In this document: positions 24,045-34,989 of the stretch, piece by piece | How positions within the stretch are numbered: the first letter of the stretch is position 1 | Layout of the letters: each line of letters starts with the position of its first letter | NCBI RefSeq assembly: GCF_964355755.1 | Contig: NC_092670.1 | Span: 8,059,201-8,123,200 of the forward strand | DNA from: Antedon mediterranea | Lineage: Eukaryota > Echinodermata > Crinoidea > Comatulida > Antedonidae | Reading direction: 5' to 3' | Length of the DNA stretch: 64,000 nt | The notes under the pieces: generated by a model | Databases searched by the model: none | Seen by the model: only the letters and a program-made list of their open reading frames with translations | What the model was told of the DNA's origin: nothing | Program-made: the position numbers and the translations under genes

Positions 24045-24550
24045 ATCGAGAACGCAGTAAAATATCGGAGTTGTAGGCCTATAATATAGTTGAAAGTTTT
24101 TCGAAAAATGAGTGATTTGAAGACAACTGATCTTGGTTTATATACATGTGCCATATTTTAGTTTGTATACATAGCTCCATGTCGGCATGAGTGATATTGT
24201 TATGCTTTATTATGTAATATTGTAAGCTTCAATGAGACACTTTTGTGCAGCGATAAAAAAAAAAGTAAAACTATGCTACAGCGGTTTTTGTTTCTTAACC
24301 TGATTACATATATTTTATTAATATTTATCTTCCCAACCATTTTTTTTTAAACTCAAAATTTGAAACACTACCGTTTAGCTTTTTCATTCAAATTGAAGAT
24401 TGAATTTAATGAAATTTTATGTACTGTACTGTTTAACAAATCAACATAACGGTACAATAGGTTGGAATTCAATAGGTTATGATTATTTCAAACCAAAATA
24501 GCTAGGTTTTTAAGGACTGATTTATCTTTAAAAAACGCCTAGAAATAAAA

Positions 24551-24568
24551 GAGAGAGAGAGAGAGAGA
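24551..24568. repeat. GA microsatellite
   Basis: A short GAGAGA run of about nine dinucleotides, inside the inverted-repeat element. The flanks (24050-24710) are AT-rich with no gene seen. Confidence 0.9.
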
Positions 24569-24713
24569 ATAGCAATTACGTGTTGGAATAATACAGTAGT
24601 AACGGTACAATATATAATCATTTTGGTAAAGAAAATCAAATACTAGGTTTTTTAAGGTCTGATTAAACCCAAGTGTGACGTCGTCTGGAAGCAGGAATTT
24701 AATATTCATAATT

Positions 24714-25446
24714 AGGTGATCATTTAGAATAAAATGATCACCTATTGTTATTGTATCAAATCTTTATTGGTTATCCGCAACGAAGTTGCTGATAACCTCT
24801 TGTGATTGTACGAAATCATCATCAACATCAACTTTTTATTTCTCTTCTTTCTGTATGATTTTTGTGCAACGCTTTTCTCTGAAACTTGCAAACATAACAG
24901 TTTGTGAACTATGTTAACATTTTGACATTTGTGTAACGTCGTCAAGCGAAGCTTATATTAATTCATATAAAAATTAAGCCTATTGGATGTTGTGACGTTA
25001 CCGTATGGCCAGTTGAAGTTAAAAAGTGTTTTTTTCATCGCTTTCGTAAAAGTTATACAATTTTTAAATAGCGCGCACCGCCCTTCTACGTGCCAAATTT
25101 TCTTCCAATTGTTATATTTTATTACTCAATTCATTATCTTTCGATATTGTTATCTTCAAGTTTATTTTGACAACGTCATCATACCAAAAAATTAGAACAT
25201 GATGTGGGTCCCGTAATTTCACCTATGCTACACTGTATATAGATATACACAGTACAGTATATACTGTACATATTGTATATGGCATATAATAGGCACAATT
25301 AAGCACTATAAGCGTATAATAGGATGGCATACATCAACATTTTCCGATTGTATGTTAACGTAGGTGCATGTTTAAAAAATATGAATGTCAATAAAATGAT
25401 AAAAATGATCACCTATAGTTCGTCAAAGTGACGAATTAAATTCTAG
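24714..25446 (+). mobile_element. Helitron-like element, internally deleted, 3' end at 25446
   Basis: The right end has a hairpin (TTCGTCA-AAG-TGACGAA, 25419-25435) followed by AATTAAATT and CTAG before a T: the hairpin plus CTRR rule for Helitron 3' ends. The body matches 42328-43870 in reverse orientation (GGCCAGTTGAAGTTAAAAAG, ACATGATGTG, TATATGGCATATAATAGGC). The left end carries a 12-bp-stem palindrome AGGTGATCATTT...AAATGATCACCT (24714-24743). No helicase is encoded. The stretch 25450-25870 to its right has no gene. Confidence 0.6.
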
Positions 25447-26760
25447 TTACAAGTTGTACTTGGATATCAAACTGTCTATTTGGTCGTCTTGAGCCTCAAG
25501 AGAATAGCAACTATGTATGAGCTGTAATAAACAGTAAGTACAGTATAGAAATCATATATCGACTAGCATTAAAATTACAAGTGGGAGTCTGTAGTACAGT
25601 GAAAAATTTCATTTCAACATTTTAGCAAAATTGCTAATCAAACTGATTTAGTCGAGAAACATAGTTTTGTATTGTATTTTTTGCTACACAATTTTCGAAA
25701 TGTGTAGCAATAAGGTTGTTTTGTATAGCTTTTTGCTATGCCACACTGGCGAAATTATTCCTTGTAGTAGATAAAAGAGACGTTCAAAACAGGTTAAAAA
25801 AGAAAATCATAGTACGGTTATTATTGTACAGTATATTAATTAAACAAGCTGAACATTTTATATAGTGATTTAATACGCAAATAATGTTTCTACATTTTTT
25901 TTACTGCAGAGTTTACGTGAATTTCTGTCAGCATTGATCATGTTATATTCCACCACCAGATTTGCATTTGTATAGAACGCCTTTGTCTTAAAATTCCGTC
26001 TCCACCCTGCTTTGACGTGAGGTCTATTGTTCCATTGTGGCAGTCCAGCAATCACATAGTGGTTTTCTAACGTTAGTGTTTGGTTAATGTTTAGGTTCAC
26101 TAATAACCGTTATTTTATTACATTTCTATAACGTAAAAAGAAACATTCAGATAACGTTTTTAGGTTAGCATTTACAGGATACATAACACTATAAAAACGG
26201 TACTTGAATTTTAAAACTATAAAAATTTGAAAAAAAAATCAATAAAAACATTATTAGATAATGCCTCATTTCTATCGTTTTATTATACATAACCCTAACC
26301 CTTTATTTGTTTATACTAACTTAATTATTTAGATAGATTTAGATACACATAGGCGCTAGGCCGACAAAAGTTATTAAAATATGTTTCAGAACACCAGGTT
26401 TATTTCATTGGTACATTATATTTTATCAGTAAACCGTATATTAAATGCCTGGAATTTTTATCATTTTATTTTATTGATGATCCTCCTTTATCTGCAAAAA
26501 AATAAAAAACATTATTAGATAGATCTACATTGTTATATAATTATGTAAACATTTTGTATTATTCTTAAGTTGTTGGAATTCGATCATGATTAAGTCAATT
26601 ACAAGGCGGTAGACCGGGAACCAGTCAACTGACAGAAGAGGGCTCTCAATGTCATTTCTATTGACGTACCTGCACACAATATTCATAACAACACACCTCC
26701 ACTTTAATAATGGAATAACCCTAAAAAAAACTCCGGAGCCAAAACGGCAGTTGATCCAAT

Positions 26761-28364
26761 CATGGATTAAAGAATAGAAGGATATGCATCGACGTGAGAT
26801 CAAGGGTTCCTTGACTCTCGCCGACAGACCGCGGACCGCCCACAATGTTACAATTTAATTAACCGCATGGTAACAACGAAACGGTCGCGTGCCTAATATA
26901 TTGTTTACTGCACATGTGCAACGACATTTAACCTTGTTGACTACGCTTCTTTCGCGCGTTCTTTGTTGCACTGTATGTATTCATACATATTTGAACAGTA
27001 TAATCAGTGGCGTAACGGCTATGTGCGCTCACTGGCTAAACCGAAGCTTGGGGCCCATGAGCAGTGCCCAGAGGAACAGGCATAAAATATGTCGAAAAAT
27101 GCTAAAAACGTCCAAGGCCTCGATCTTTGAAACTTGGAGGGCCACTTAGGTTTCCTAAACAAGTGGCTTCAGGCCTCTGCCTCACGCCCGGGCCTCACGC
27201 CACTAGTTATTAAATTACATTGTATGTTATTGTGAAGACCCTAGTGTAGGCCTACTTCATCAATATACCAGATAAAAACAATACTATATTGTTATTGGCT
27301 TAGAATTGTAGATGCTATAATTGTAATTAGTATAGGTTTCTGCCGCGATTGATCTACGCTAATGTTTTTATGACATTAAAGTAGCATTTTATGACCTGTA
27401 GTAGCCCTACATCTGAGACAATAACTATTTATTTGTTGTCTCAGCCTACATACATGTAAAATTACAAAATCAGCAAGGATACTAGGCCTAGGCCTTCTAG
27501 GCTTACTAGTAAACCATATGATTTGCCGACATTGATGCTGCCTAGGTAGGCCTAGGCTAATCTTAAGTGTAGTAGATACAACGTGTAATCATGATCTATA
27601 TACTCACCGTTGTCTTACTTCTTGTGTGAATAATAATAGGTACTTCGTTTGTTCGTGATTAAGTTTGCCCTGCGTGTACTTTTCAAAACGACCGCTAGGT
27701 AACGAATCGCAACTATACATAGCCAGCCAATCCCGGATCAGGGATCGCTGTTTTCATTCAATTAGACCCGGTGATTGGATGTGATGTGGATGACATAACC
27801 ACTAGCCAATCACCAGGCACTACAATTTAAATATAATCACATCGATAATTAAGGAGATTTACACGATTGTTGTATGGGTGAATACCGGCCACGCTAACAA
27901 CATACATGGTCAAATGCATAATTTAATATTCTATAGATTAACGCAATTTTTAATGACAGAAGATGGCAGGCAAATAATGATAATTCAAATATAAAAATTG
28001 CATATTTTATTAATGTTACCAACTACTTAAAATTACCAGTCGTAAGAAAGTGAACTTTTCGTAGTCCGATTGTGATGTAACTAAAACAGAATTATTCAGC
28101 AATATATTTTTGTTGTCAATTAATCATCGACGCAGACATGTCAATAGAACATTCAGACTGCGCATACGATTTCTACATGGTTACGTTTTGGTCTCAAAAA
28201 ATGTAACAGTTGATTCGCAGCGTTTTACAGAGGGCCGCGGTTAAAGACACGGAGTTCAATGAGCGTGTTTGTTTGATTGGCAGCAGTGCTTTAGTATAGG
28301 CAAGCGCGTTGTAAAATCGTTTGATGTCACCGTTGATGCATATCCTTCTATTCTTTAATCCATG
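26761..28364. mobile_element. 1.6-kb TIR element inserted in the right inverted arm
   Basis: Perfect 30-bp inverted ends begin CATGGATTAAAGAATAGAAG and continue GATATGCATC. ATCCAAT flanks both sides (26754-26760 and 28365-28371). The unbroken copy of the same site, in reverse complement near 22632, confirms the insertion. The interior has no recognisable transposase. A small hAT-like MITE lies inside (27005-27206). Confidence 0.88.
27005..27206. mobile_element. ~200-bp hAT-like MITE
   Basis: It starts CAGTGGCGTAACGGC and ends CTCACGCCACTAG, giving inverted CAGTGGCGT ends with a worn right terminus. It contains GGGCCCATGAGCAGTGCCC. Flanking 8-mers (AGTATAAT and AGTTATTA) match only partly, so the target duplication is degraded. 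Confidence 0.55.
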
Positions 28365-28726
28365 ATCCAATTAAATTATTAGGATGAGGCCTAGGCCTAG
28401 ATAATCTACCTAGGCCTAGGGCCCTATTACTAGGCCTACTAGGCTAGGCCTAGAGGGCCTATAGGTCCTCATATAGGCTAGCCAGTATAGCTAGCTACTA
28501 CTACTACTAGAGGGCCAGGCTTATTAATTTTATGCTTTAGTACTATATGAGACTAGCCTAGACCTAGGCCTATGTAGCACAGGCGATCTAGTCTAACATA
28601 GGGGGCCAGGCTATGTATCTCCTCGGGCCTACCTACCTAGCCTTGTAGTAGGCCTACCTAGGCTAGTAGGCCTAGCCCTTTAAGTAGGTGACCAATCCAA
28701 ATGGGAACAAATTATGTTATGCCTAC

Positions 28727-28876
28727 CTGTCAAACCAATCTCTACGCCAATTGCATTCCACTGATATCTTTTTTTTTAATTACATTTTTATAATTCGCGT
28801 CTGATTTGTTGAACAGCACCTCATTTTCTTGTACAAGGAGGACTAATGTTTCGTCTAGGCCCATAGACGACTCCAT
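28727..28876 (-). pseudogene. Harbinger MADF-like DNA-binding protein, exon 1, frameshifted
   Basis: On the minus strand from the ATG at 28876: MESSMGLDETLVLLVQENEV, then LFNKSDANYKNVIKKKDI, then in another frame WNAIGVEIGLT running into a donor G|GTAGGC. The L-x-ENE-x-L-x-NYKN...W-x-I pattern is that of MADF (Adf-1) domains, and Harbinger elements are known to carry such a second protein that helps the transposase bind DNA. An extra AG between the two stretches breaks the frame. The upstream frame (to 28996) is open but looks like leader. Downstream exons are not found, probably displaced by the inverted-repeat element. The position just inside the right TIR supports the call. Confidence 0.78.
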
Positions 28877-29139
28877 CGCGATTGACTCTCGATGATATTT
28901 GTCTGATTTTTTTTTTGCCGCTTGCCATAAATAAAGCTCTCTGATTGGTTGAAATATTTTTATCGTTCGCGTCCAAATAAAATATCGCTCATGCAAGCGG
29001 TATGTAAAACTATCTTTTTATCGTAAACGATAGAATCGTATAGTTATCGTCCTAGTGTGAACGGTTCTATTGATTTTAACTTAAGCGATTTTTTTCTATC
29101 GTGTATAGTTATAGTTATCGTCGTAGTATAAACAGGCCT

Positions 29140-29776
29140 TTAGACTAACTGACTGCACGAAGTAGGCCTACACGACGTACACGCACGCGCCAGGTGATAC
29201 ATCCTTCCTGTGCGTTCCATAAGTTCTTTTTAAAAGATCCAAACGTCTTGGTGTTTGGTAGTTCAAATTTGTATTTTTAAGCGTAAAACTAATAATTAAT
29301 AGAATAAATGGTTTTGGTTGTAATTATTGACTTGTAAAATATATTCGTAAGTCTTTTGCTAAATGAATGTCGATTTAAATTGAATAATCTCTTTTTATTA
29401 AGGCTTGACTAGGCCTGTAGTAAAAAATCGTAGTGTTAGTATGCCCAGCAAAAAAAAAAGTGGGAGGCCAAGCAAAACCCTGAGCCTATACCGGACTATA
29501 TAATAAGTATTTATATCAGCCTTATTATATATATATAGTAAATTAAAGAACTACAACATCGTTTTAGTCATATGGTACACTACCAGCCATCTTTGAGTGA
29601 CTATTCCTGGAGTTGAATCCTTTGTTATAAGAAAAAATGCATACCGTTCACAAATTTAATATTAAAACAATCCATTTGTTTAAATGTTTTTGTTAAAATA
29701 AGTGGTACAGTAATTGGAAATATAATAAACATAATAAAGTAAAGAAAAAGAGTAATCAAAATTATAAATAGAGAAA
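29140..29776. other. Flank between the Harbinger element and the Helitron-like element; piece of ZNF1 5' region
   Basis: No gene is seen. At about 29495-29520 the sequence GACTATATAATAAGTATTTA TATCAG matches the ZNF2 upstream region (47896-47918), which supports this being old ZNF1 5' DNA. A poly-A run is at 29450-29460. Confidence 0.5.
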
Positions 29777-30790
29777 CTAGATTTGGACTCGTCACGGTGA
29801 CGAGTTAGGCTATCCCGCAATGCATCGTAACATACATATGCTATTTATTAGGCTTAGCCTACAGTAAGCTGCACCACAGCGATTGTATAAACAGCATAGC
29901 ATCGTTCAACAAGCATCAACAGTTGACTGTATTGGCATTGTAGACGGTTTAGTTGACGGTTAGTTTTTATTTTACACCACTCACGTTTATTTAATTGTTT
30001 GAATATGATGAAATTTTCAAATTAAAAATAAATTTCATGTGTCTGAAGGAGAATGTTTTAAGTAATAACATTATTGAAAATTGAAAGGAAATTGATAACG
30101 TTTATGCAATATGCGCTCTATTGAATGTGACGAACTGTGTCGAAAGAGACAAAATTCCTATATTTTACATTTGTGTGGCCATACGATGTTTGACGTGCCC
30201 GTGTGTCATTTTTTCATTCATAATTCATCAAATATGAAAGCAATATATCATAAAACTATAAAAAACAATATTCAAGCACAAAAACGGGCTTTCTATGCTG
30301 CGTACGGGCTAAGTGCGCAAAAGCGTGTGCGCAACGCACATCTGAAATGCTTAAAATGTCCTGAAACGTGTAGAAAGTTGATTAGAAATTGATTTTGAGC
30401 ATTTTTAACTTTCAAAGCGTGCTTACGCACGAAAATAAATGTTTTGCTATTGATACAGGAAGATGACCCTTGACATGAAGCATACATGTGTCAAGTGGTA
30501 TTTAATTTATAGTCAATCAACGCGACAATATTTTCATTAAACCAAAGTTTCTTGCACAACTACTTATATACGCGCATCTGCTTGCCAAGTTACAACATAA
30601 CTGCTACCGCTGTTTTTGAGATCTGCATGCAACTGAAATTTTTTACAATAACAATAGGCTATATCTCTACAGATAGCGATAGTCTAATAAAAATAGAAAT
30701 CAATTTTAGAAAAGAAAACTTTAAGTTTATATTTTGCATATTAATTGTATTTTGGAATGAAGTAATATAAGTGCATTCTAGCTTTTAGAT
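29777..30790 (-). mobile_element. Helitron-like element, minus orientation, 3' end at 29777
   Basis: In reverse complement the end reads hairpin ACTCGTCA-CCG-TGACGAGT (29787-29805), a few bases, then CTAG followed by T. The hairpin differs from the 25446 and 42328 copies by paired changes that keep the stem. The body shares scattered similarity with 43040-43600 (CTCT-TTGAATGTGA, GTGGCC-T). The right boundary is approximate; ZNF1 5' homology resumes at about 30896. Small open frames here (30111-30392 and others) are not called. Confidence 0.5.
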
Positions 30791-30895
30791 GAACGATAAG
30801 TAAAAAGTTTTTTTGCCTTGAAAACAATTCCAGGTGGGGACAACTAAATCGTATCCTAATAGTATTAAAAGTCAATTTTTACTTCACAAGCTGCA

Positions 30896-31126
30896 TCTAT
30901 TTCTTTTTGCTTTTGCTGTCTGGAATAATAATACAGTGCTGTATTTAATAATGTATTATTATAAATAATTTGTAAACTATGGAAGTTTTCTTCCATAGTT
31001 ATTTATAATTTTTTTAGCCTACAAAAGTTTCATTCTTTTTGCCTTTTTAGTTGTTTTTTATGGAAATATTATCTTTAAACAAATCTGTGAAAACAAATTC
31101 TCAAACCATGAATAGTCTATTATTAT
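30896..31126 (+). other. ZNF1 intron/5' region homologous to ZNF2 and ZNF3
   Basis: The sequence from CTTTTGCTGTCTGGAATAAT through TTCTTCCATAGTT and TTTTTGCCTTTTTAGTT to CCATGAATAGTCTATTATTA follows the order seen at 47937-48385 and 59908-60360. It is interrupted at 31127 by the next element. Confidence 0.75.
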
Positions 31127-32115
31127 CAGGCCCGTATGCAGCATTTACAATGGGGGGGTGCGAGCGAAGCGAGCAACAATGGCTGGGGGCCAGGGGGCCG
31201 AAGGCCGTGGCAGAATTTGCGTTATTTGACGTTCTAAAGACTGATTTAAGACTCTCTGTTGTGGCTTGGGCTAGTTGAACGATGGACACCAGAACTTAAC
31301 GCTTTCATGATGAGGCCAACTCAGACAGCGTCTGAGTTGGCCTTCCCTTGTTTAGGCGCCGTATTCGATAGTGTCTGTATATCCAGACACGTCTTTACCG
31401 CCGGTTAAGTTGTCTGTATTTCCAGCAAACACTTTACCGCGTACCGCGTACATGAAGCGCTAAGCTATTGCTTGTCGTCACATGATCGACTGCGCATGTT
31501 TTACATCGAGTTTGTAGTCAGTTCAGATTCCGTAATTTAATTACCGGTATTTTTTCATTTTATATTAGCATATTTTTGTTGTATACCATTGATAATGTAA
31601 ATTTTGTATATATATAATGATATTGTCTTTAGTTAAACAAGACAAGAAAAAATACCAACTGAGGAAATAGTGGACCTTTTGGGACTTGGCGGGGTGCGTC
31701 TGCACCCAACGCACATCATGAGGTAATTTCCCGATTGATCGTAATCAAAACGGTACTGGGTTTGGTCTACTAGCGTTCCTGCTCCCAACCAGTACATCCA
31801 TTCATAGAAGCCTTAATGAAGTAAGCCTACCTGGTGGTGGCCATAGAACGGTCCCGAGATAACGACTATACTTCGGCTTTAGTCGATAGAAGATTGAATA
31901 AATTGTTAGAGATAGAGTATACGATGTTATGATTTTGTGTAGATATGTGATTTGTTCTTTTTATTCAAATGATGTTATGTATTTAATAAATTTGTTATAT
32001 CAATTAATTTAATTATCGTAGATTGCATATTATGTGATGAATATTATTTAATAGATTTTTGATATATTATTATTATTATATTAATAAAAAAGATATTTGT
32101 TAGTATACGGGCCTG
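31127..32115. mobile_element. 989-bp hAT-type non-autonomous element in the ZNF1 intron
   Basis: An 11-bp perfect TIR CAGGCCCGTAT / ATACGGGCCTG (31127-31137 and 32105-32115) is flanked by ATTATTAT and ATTATTAG, an 8-bp duplication with one mismatch. ZNF2 and ZNF3 have the uninterrupted site. It has a GC-rich left part (GCGAGCGAAGCGAGC) and a perfect 14-bp-stem hairpin at 31313-31343 with loop AGC. No coding region. It ends 27 bases before the ZNF1 splice acceptor. Confidence 0.85.
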
Positions 32116-32304
32116 ATTATTAGTTAATTTATTTTCTTTCAGATTACAGAATACAGCATGAAATATAAATGTGAACACTGTGGAGTTAAGTTGGAATTCA
32201 GTGACTTGAAAGAACATTTAGGATTACACAATCATTCTAAAGAAATAAAATGTGAGCTCTGTGAAGATACAATTGACAAGTGTAAGCTACATAACCAGAC
32301 ACCA

Positions 32305-33812
32305 TATGAATGTGATCATGAGGAGGAAGGAAATCGGAATTTGAAAAAACATTTGAGGACAAACACAGGAGAGACACCATATGAATGTGAGCATGAGAGG
32401 GAAGGAAATCGGAATTTGAAAAAATATTTGAGCACAAACACAGGAGAGACACCATATGAAGGTGAGCATGAGAAGGAAGGAAATCGGAATTTAAAAAAAC
32501 ATTTGAGCACAAACACAGGAGAGACACCATATGAATGTGAGCATGAGAAGGAAGGAAATCTGAATTTGAAAAAACATTTGAGCACAAACACAGGAGAGAC
32601 ACCATATGAATGTGAGCATGAGAAAGAAGGAAATCGGAATTTGAAAAAACATTGGAGAACAAACACAGGCGAGACACCATATGAATGTGAGCATGAGAAG
32701 GAAGGAAGGAAATCGAAATTTGAACAAACATTTGAGGACAAACACAGGTGAGACACCATATGAATGTGAGCATGGGAAAGAAGGAAATCGGAATTTGAAA
32801 AAACATTTGAGAACAAACACAGGAGAGACACCATATGAATGTGAGCATGAGAAGGAAGGAAATCGAAATTTGAACAAACATTTGAGGACAAACACAGAAG
32901 AGACACCATATGAATGTGAGCATGAGAAGGAAGGAAATCGGAATTTGAACAAACATTTGAGGACAAACACAGGAGAGACACCATATGAATGTGAGCATGA
33001 GAAAGATGGAAATCGGAATTTGAAAAAACATTTGAGAACAAACACAGGAGAGACACCATATGAATGTGAGCATGAGAAGGAAGGAAATCGAAATTTGAAC
33101 AAACATTTGAGGACAAACACAGGAGAGACACCATATGAATGTGAGCATGAGAAGGAAGGAAATCGGAATTTGAAAAAACATTTGAGCACAAACGCAGGAG
33201 AGACACCATATGAATGTGAGCATGAGAAGGAAGGAAATCGGAATTTAAAAAAACATTTGAGCACAAACACAGGAGAGACACCATATGAATGTGATCATGA
33301 GAAGGAAGGAAATCTTAATTTGAAAAAACATTTGAGCACGAACACAGGAGAGACACCATATGAATGTGAGCATGAGAAAGTAGGAAATCAGAATTTGATA
33401 AAACATTTGAGCACAAACACAGGAGAGACACCATATGAATGTGAGCATGAGAAAGATGGAAATCAGAATTTGAAAAAACATTTGAGAACAAACACAGGAG
33501 AGACACCATATGAATGTGAGCATGAGAAGGAAGGAAATCGAAATTTGAACAAACATTTGAGGACAAACACAGGTGAGACACCATATGAATGTGAGCATGG
33601 GAAAGAAGGAAATCGGAATTTGAAAAAACATTTGAGAACCAACACAGGAGAGACACCATATGAATGTGAGCATGAGAAGGAAGGAAATCGAAATTTGAAC
33701 AAACATTTGAGGACAAACACAGGAGAGACACCATATGAATGTGGGCATGAGAAGGAAGGAAATCGGAATTTGAAAAAACATTTGAGCACAAACGCAGGAG
33801 AGACACCATATG
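32305..33812 (+). repeat. 75-bp tandem array of about 20 in-frame degenerate zinc fingers
   Basis: Each unit encodes a variant of ECEHEKEGNRNLKKHLRTNT plus GETPY, 25 residues. Compared with the gene's normal 28-residue finger it lacks three codons, the second Cys (replaced by an acidic/basic stretch) and the second His (Asn instead). It keeps the first Cys, the first finger His, the Leu and the TGETPY linker. Variation is confined to a few positions (Arg/Leu/Gln before NL; Lys/Asn before KH; Arg/Ser after HL). Three more units sit at about 34140-34376. Confidence 0.93.
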
Positions 33813-34989
33813 AATGTGAACATTGCGGGAAGAAATTCAAATGGAAGTCAACTTTGAAAACACATTTGAGAACACACAAAAGAGAGACACCATATGAATG
33901 TCAAAATTGTGGAAAGAAATTTAAACAAAGCTGGAATAGGAAAATGCATTTGAGAAAACACACAAGAGAGACACAATATCAACGTGAACATTGTGGTAAG
34001 AAATTTAAACAAAATGGAAATTTAGAGATTCTTTTGAGAAAATACACAGGAGAGACACCATATGATTGTGAACATGGTGGTAAGAAATTGAAACAAAATG
34101 GAAATTTAAAGATTCGTTTGAGAAAACACACAGGAGAGACACCATATGATTGTGAAAAAGAGAAGGAAGGAAATCTGAATTTAAAAAAACATTTGAGCAC
34201 AAACATGGGAGAGACACCATATGAATGTGAGCATGAGAAGGAAGGAAATCGGAATTTGAAAAAACATTTGAGCACAAACACAGGAGAGACACCATATGAA
34301 TGTGAGCATGAGAAGGAAGGAAATCGGAATTTGAAAAAACATTTGAGCACAAACACAGGAGAGACACCATATGAATGTGAACATTGCGGGAAGAAATTCA
34401 AATTGAAGTCAACTTTGAAAGCACATTTGAGAACACACAAAAGAGAGACACCATATGAATGTCAAAATTGTGCGAAGAAATTTAAGCAAAGCTGGAATTT
34501 GAAAATGCATTTGAGAAAACACACAAGAGAGACACAATATCAACGTGAACATTGTGGTAAGAAATTTAAACAAAATGGAAATTTAGAGATTCGTTTGAGA
34601 AAATACACAGGAGAGACACCATATGAATGTGAACATTGTGGAAAGAAAATTAAACTAAATGGAAATTTGAAAATGCATTTGAGAACACACACAGGAGAGA
34701 CACCATATGAATGTGAACATTGTGGTATTAAATTTAAACTAAGGTGGAATTTGAAAATTCATTTGGGAACACACACAGGAGAGACACCATATGAATGTCA
34801 ACATTGTGGTAAGAAATTTAAACAAAATGGGGACTTGAAAAGACATTTGAGAATACACACAGGAGAGGCACCATATGAATGTGCACATTGTGGTAAGAAA
34901 TTTAAACTAAATGGAAATTTGAAAATGCATTTGAGAACACACACAGGAGAGACACCATATGAATGTGAACATTGTGGTATTAAATTTAA

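Larger units (their letters stand above)
22624..28390. mobile_element. Long inverted-repeat element (~0.8-kb arms), interrupted by later insertions
   Basis: The left arm (about 22624-23470) and right arm (about 25960-26760, resuming 28365-28390) are inverted copies. Both carry TTGATCCA near the outer end, then CTCCGGAG, CATTTCTATTGACGTACCTG (or complement), GGGTTAGGGTT and TTCCATTGTGGCAGTCCAGC. The small open frames at 23299-23493 and 25870-26100 are the same arm sequence read outward. Between the arms lie a Merlin-like exon (minus strand) and a Helitron-like insertion. The right arm is split by the 1.6-kb element at 26761-28364. Target duplication was not resolved. Confidence 0.78.
7029..29139 (+). 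mobile_element. PIF/Harbinger DNA transposon, 22.1 kb including nested insertions
   Basis: Perfect 36-bp TIRs lie at 7029-7064 and 29104-29139, starting AGGCCTGTTTATACTACGAC. They are flanked by TTA on both sides (7026-7028 and 29140-29142), the 3-bp target duplication known for PIF/Harbinger. Inside are the two genes expected of the superfamily: a DDE transposase on the plus strand at the left, and a small MADF-like DNA-binding protein on the minus strand at the right, so transcription is convergent. Most of the present length is later insertions (7385-17198, 18828-19640, 19870-22305, the SINE at 22505-22616, 22624-28390). Both genes are broken, so this copy is non-autonomous now. Confidence 0.93.

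Noticed and set aside
30111-30392. 93-codon frame containing several Cys
   Set aside because: It falls in the Helitron-like body, whose relatives at 43 and 55 kb do not keep the frame open.
31671-31890. Structured, GC-richer stretch resembling an snRNA (CTTTTGGGACTTGG, GGTGCGTCTGCACC)
   Set aside because: A partial likeness to U2 only; no proper Sm site or conserved 5' end, and it lies inside a non-autonomous transposon.
32237-33284. Three overlapping antisense open frames of 259-328 codons across the finger arrays, and similar ones at 33.2-37.4, 41.7-42.2, 48.5-49.5, 53.6-54.0 and 60.5-61.7 kb
   Set aside because: The repeat units are 75 or 84 bp (multiples of three) and lack stops on the other strand, so long frames arise automatically. 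The Cys/Phe/Ser-rich products have no family features.
32305-33812. CRISPR-like regular array
   Set aside because: The repeats are contiguous coding finger units without unique spacers, in an animal genome.
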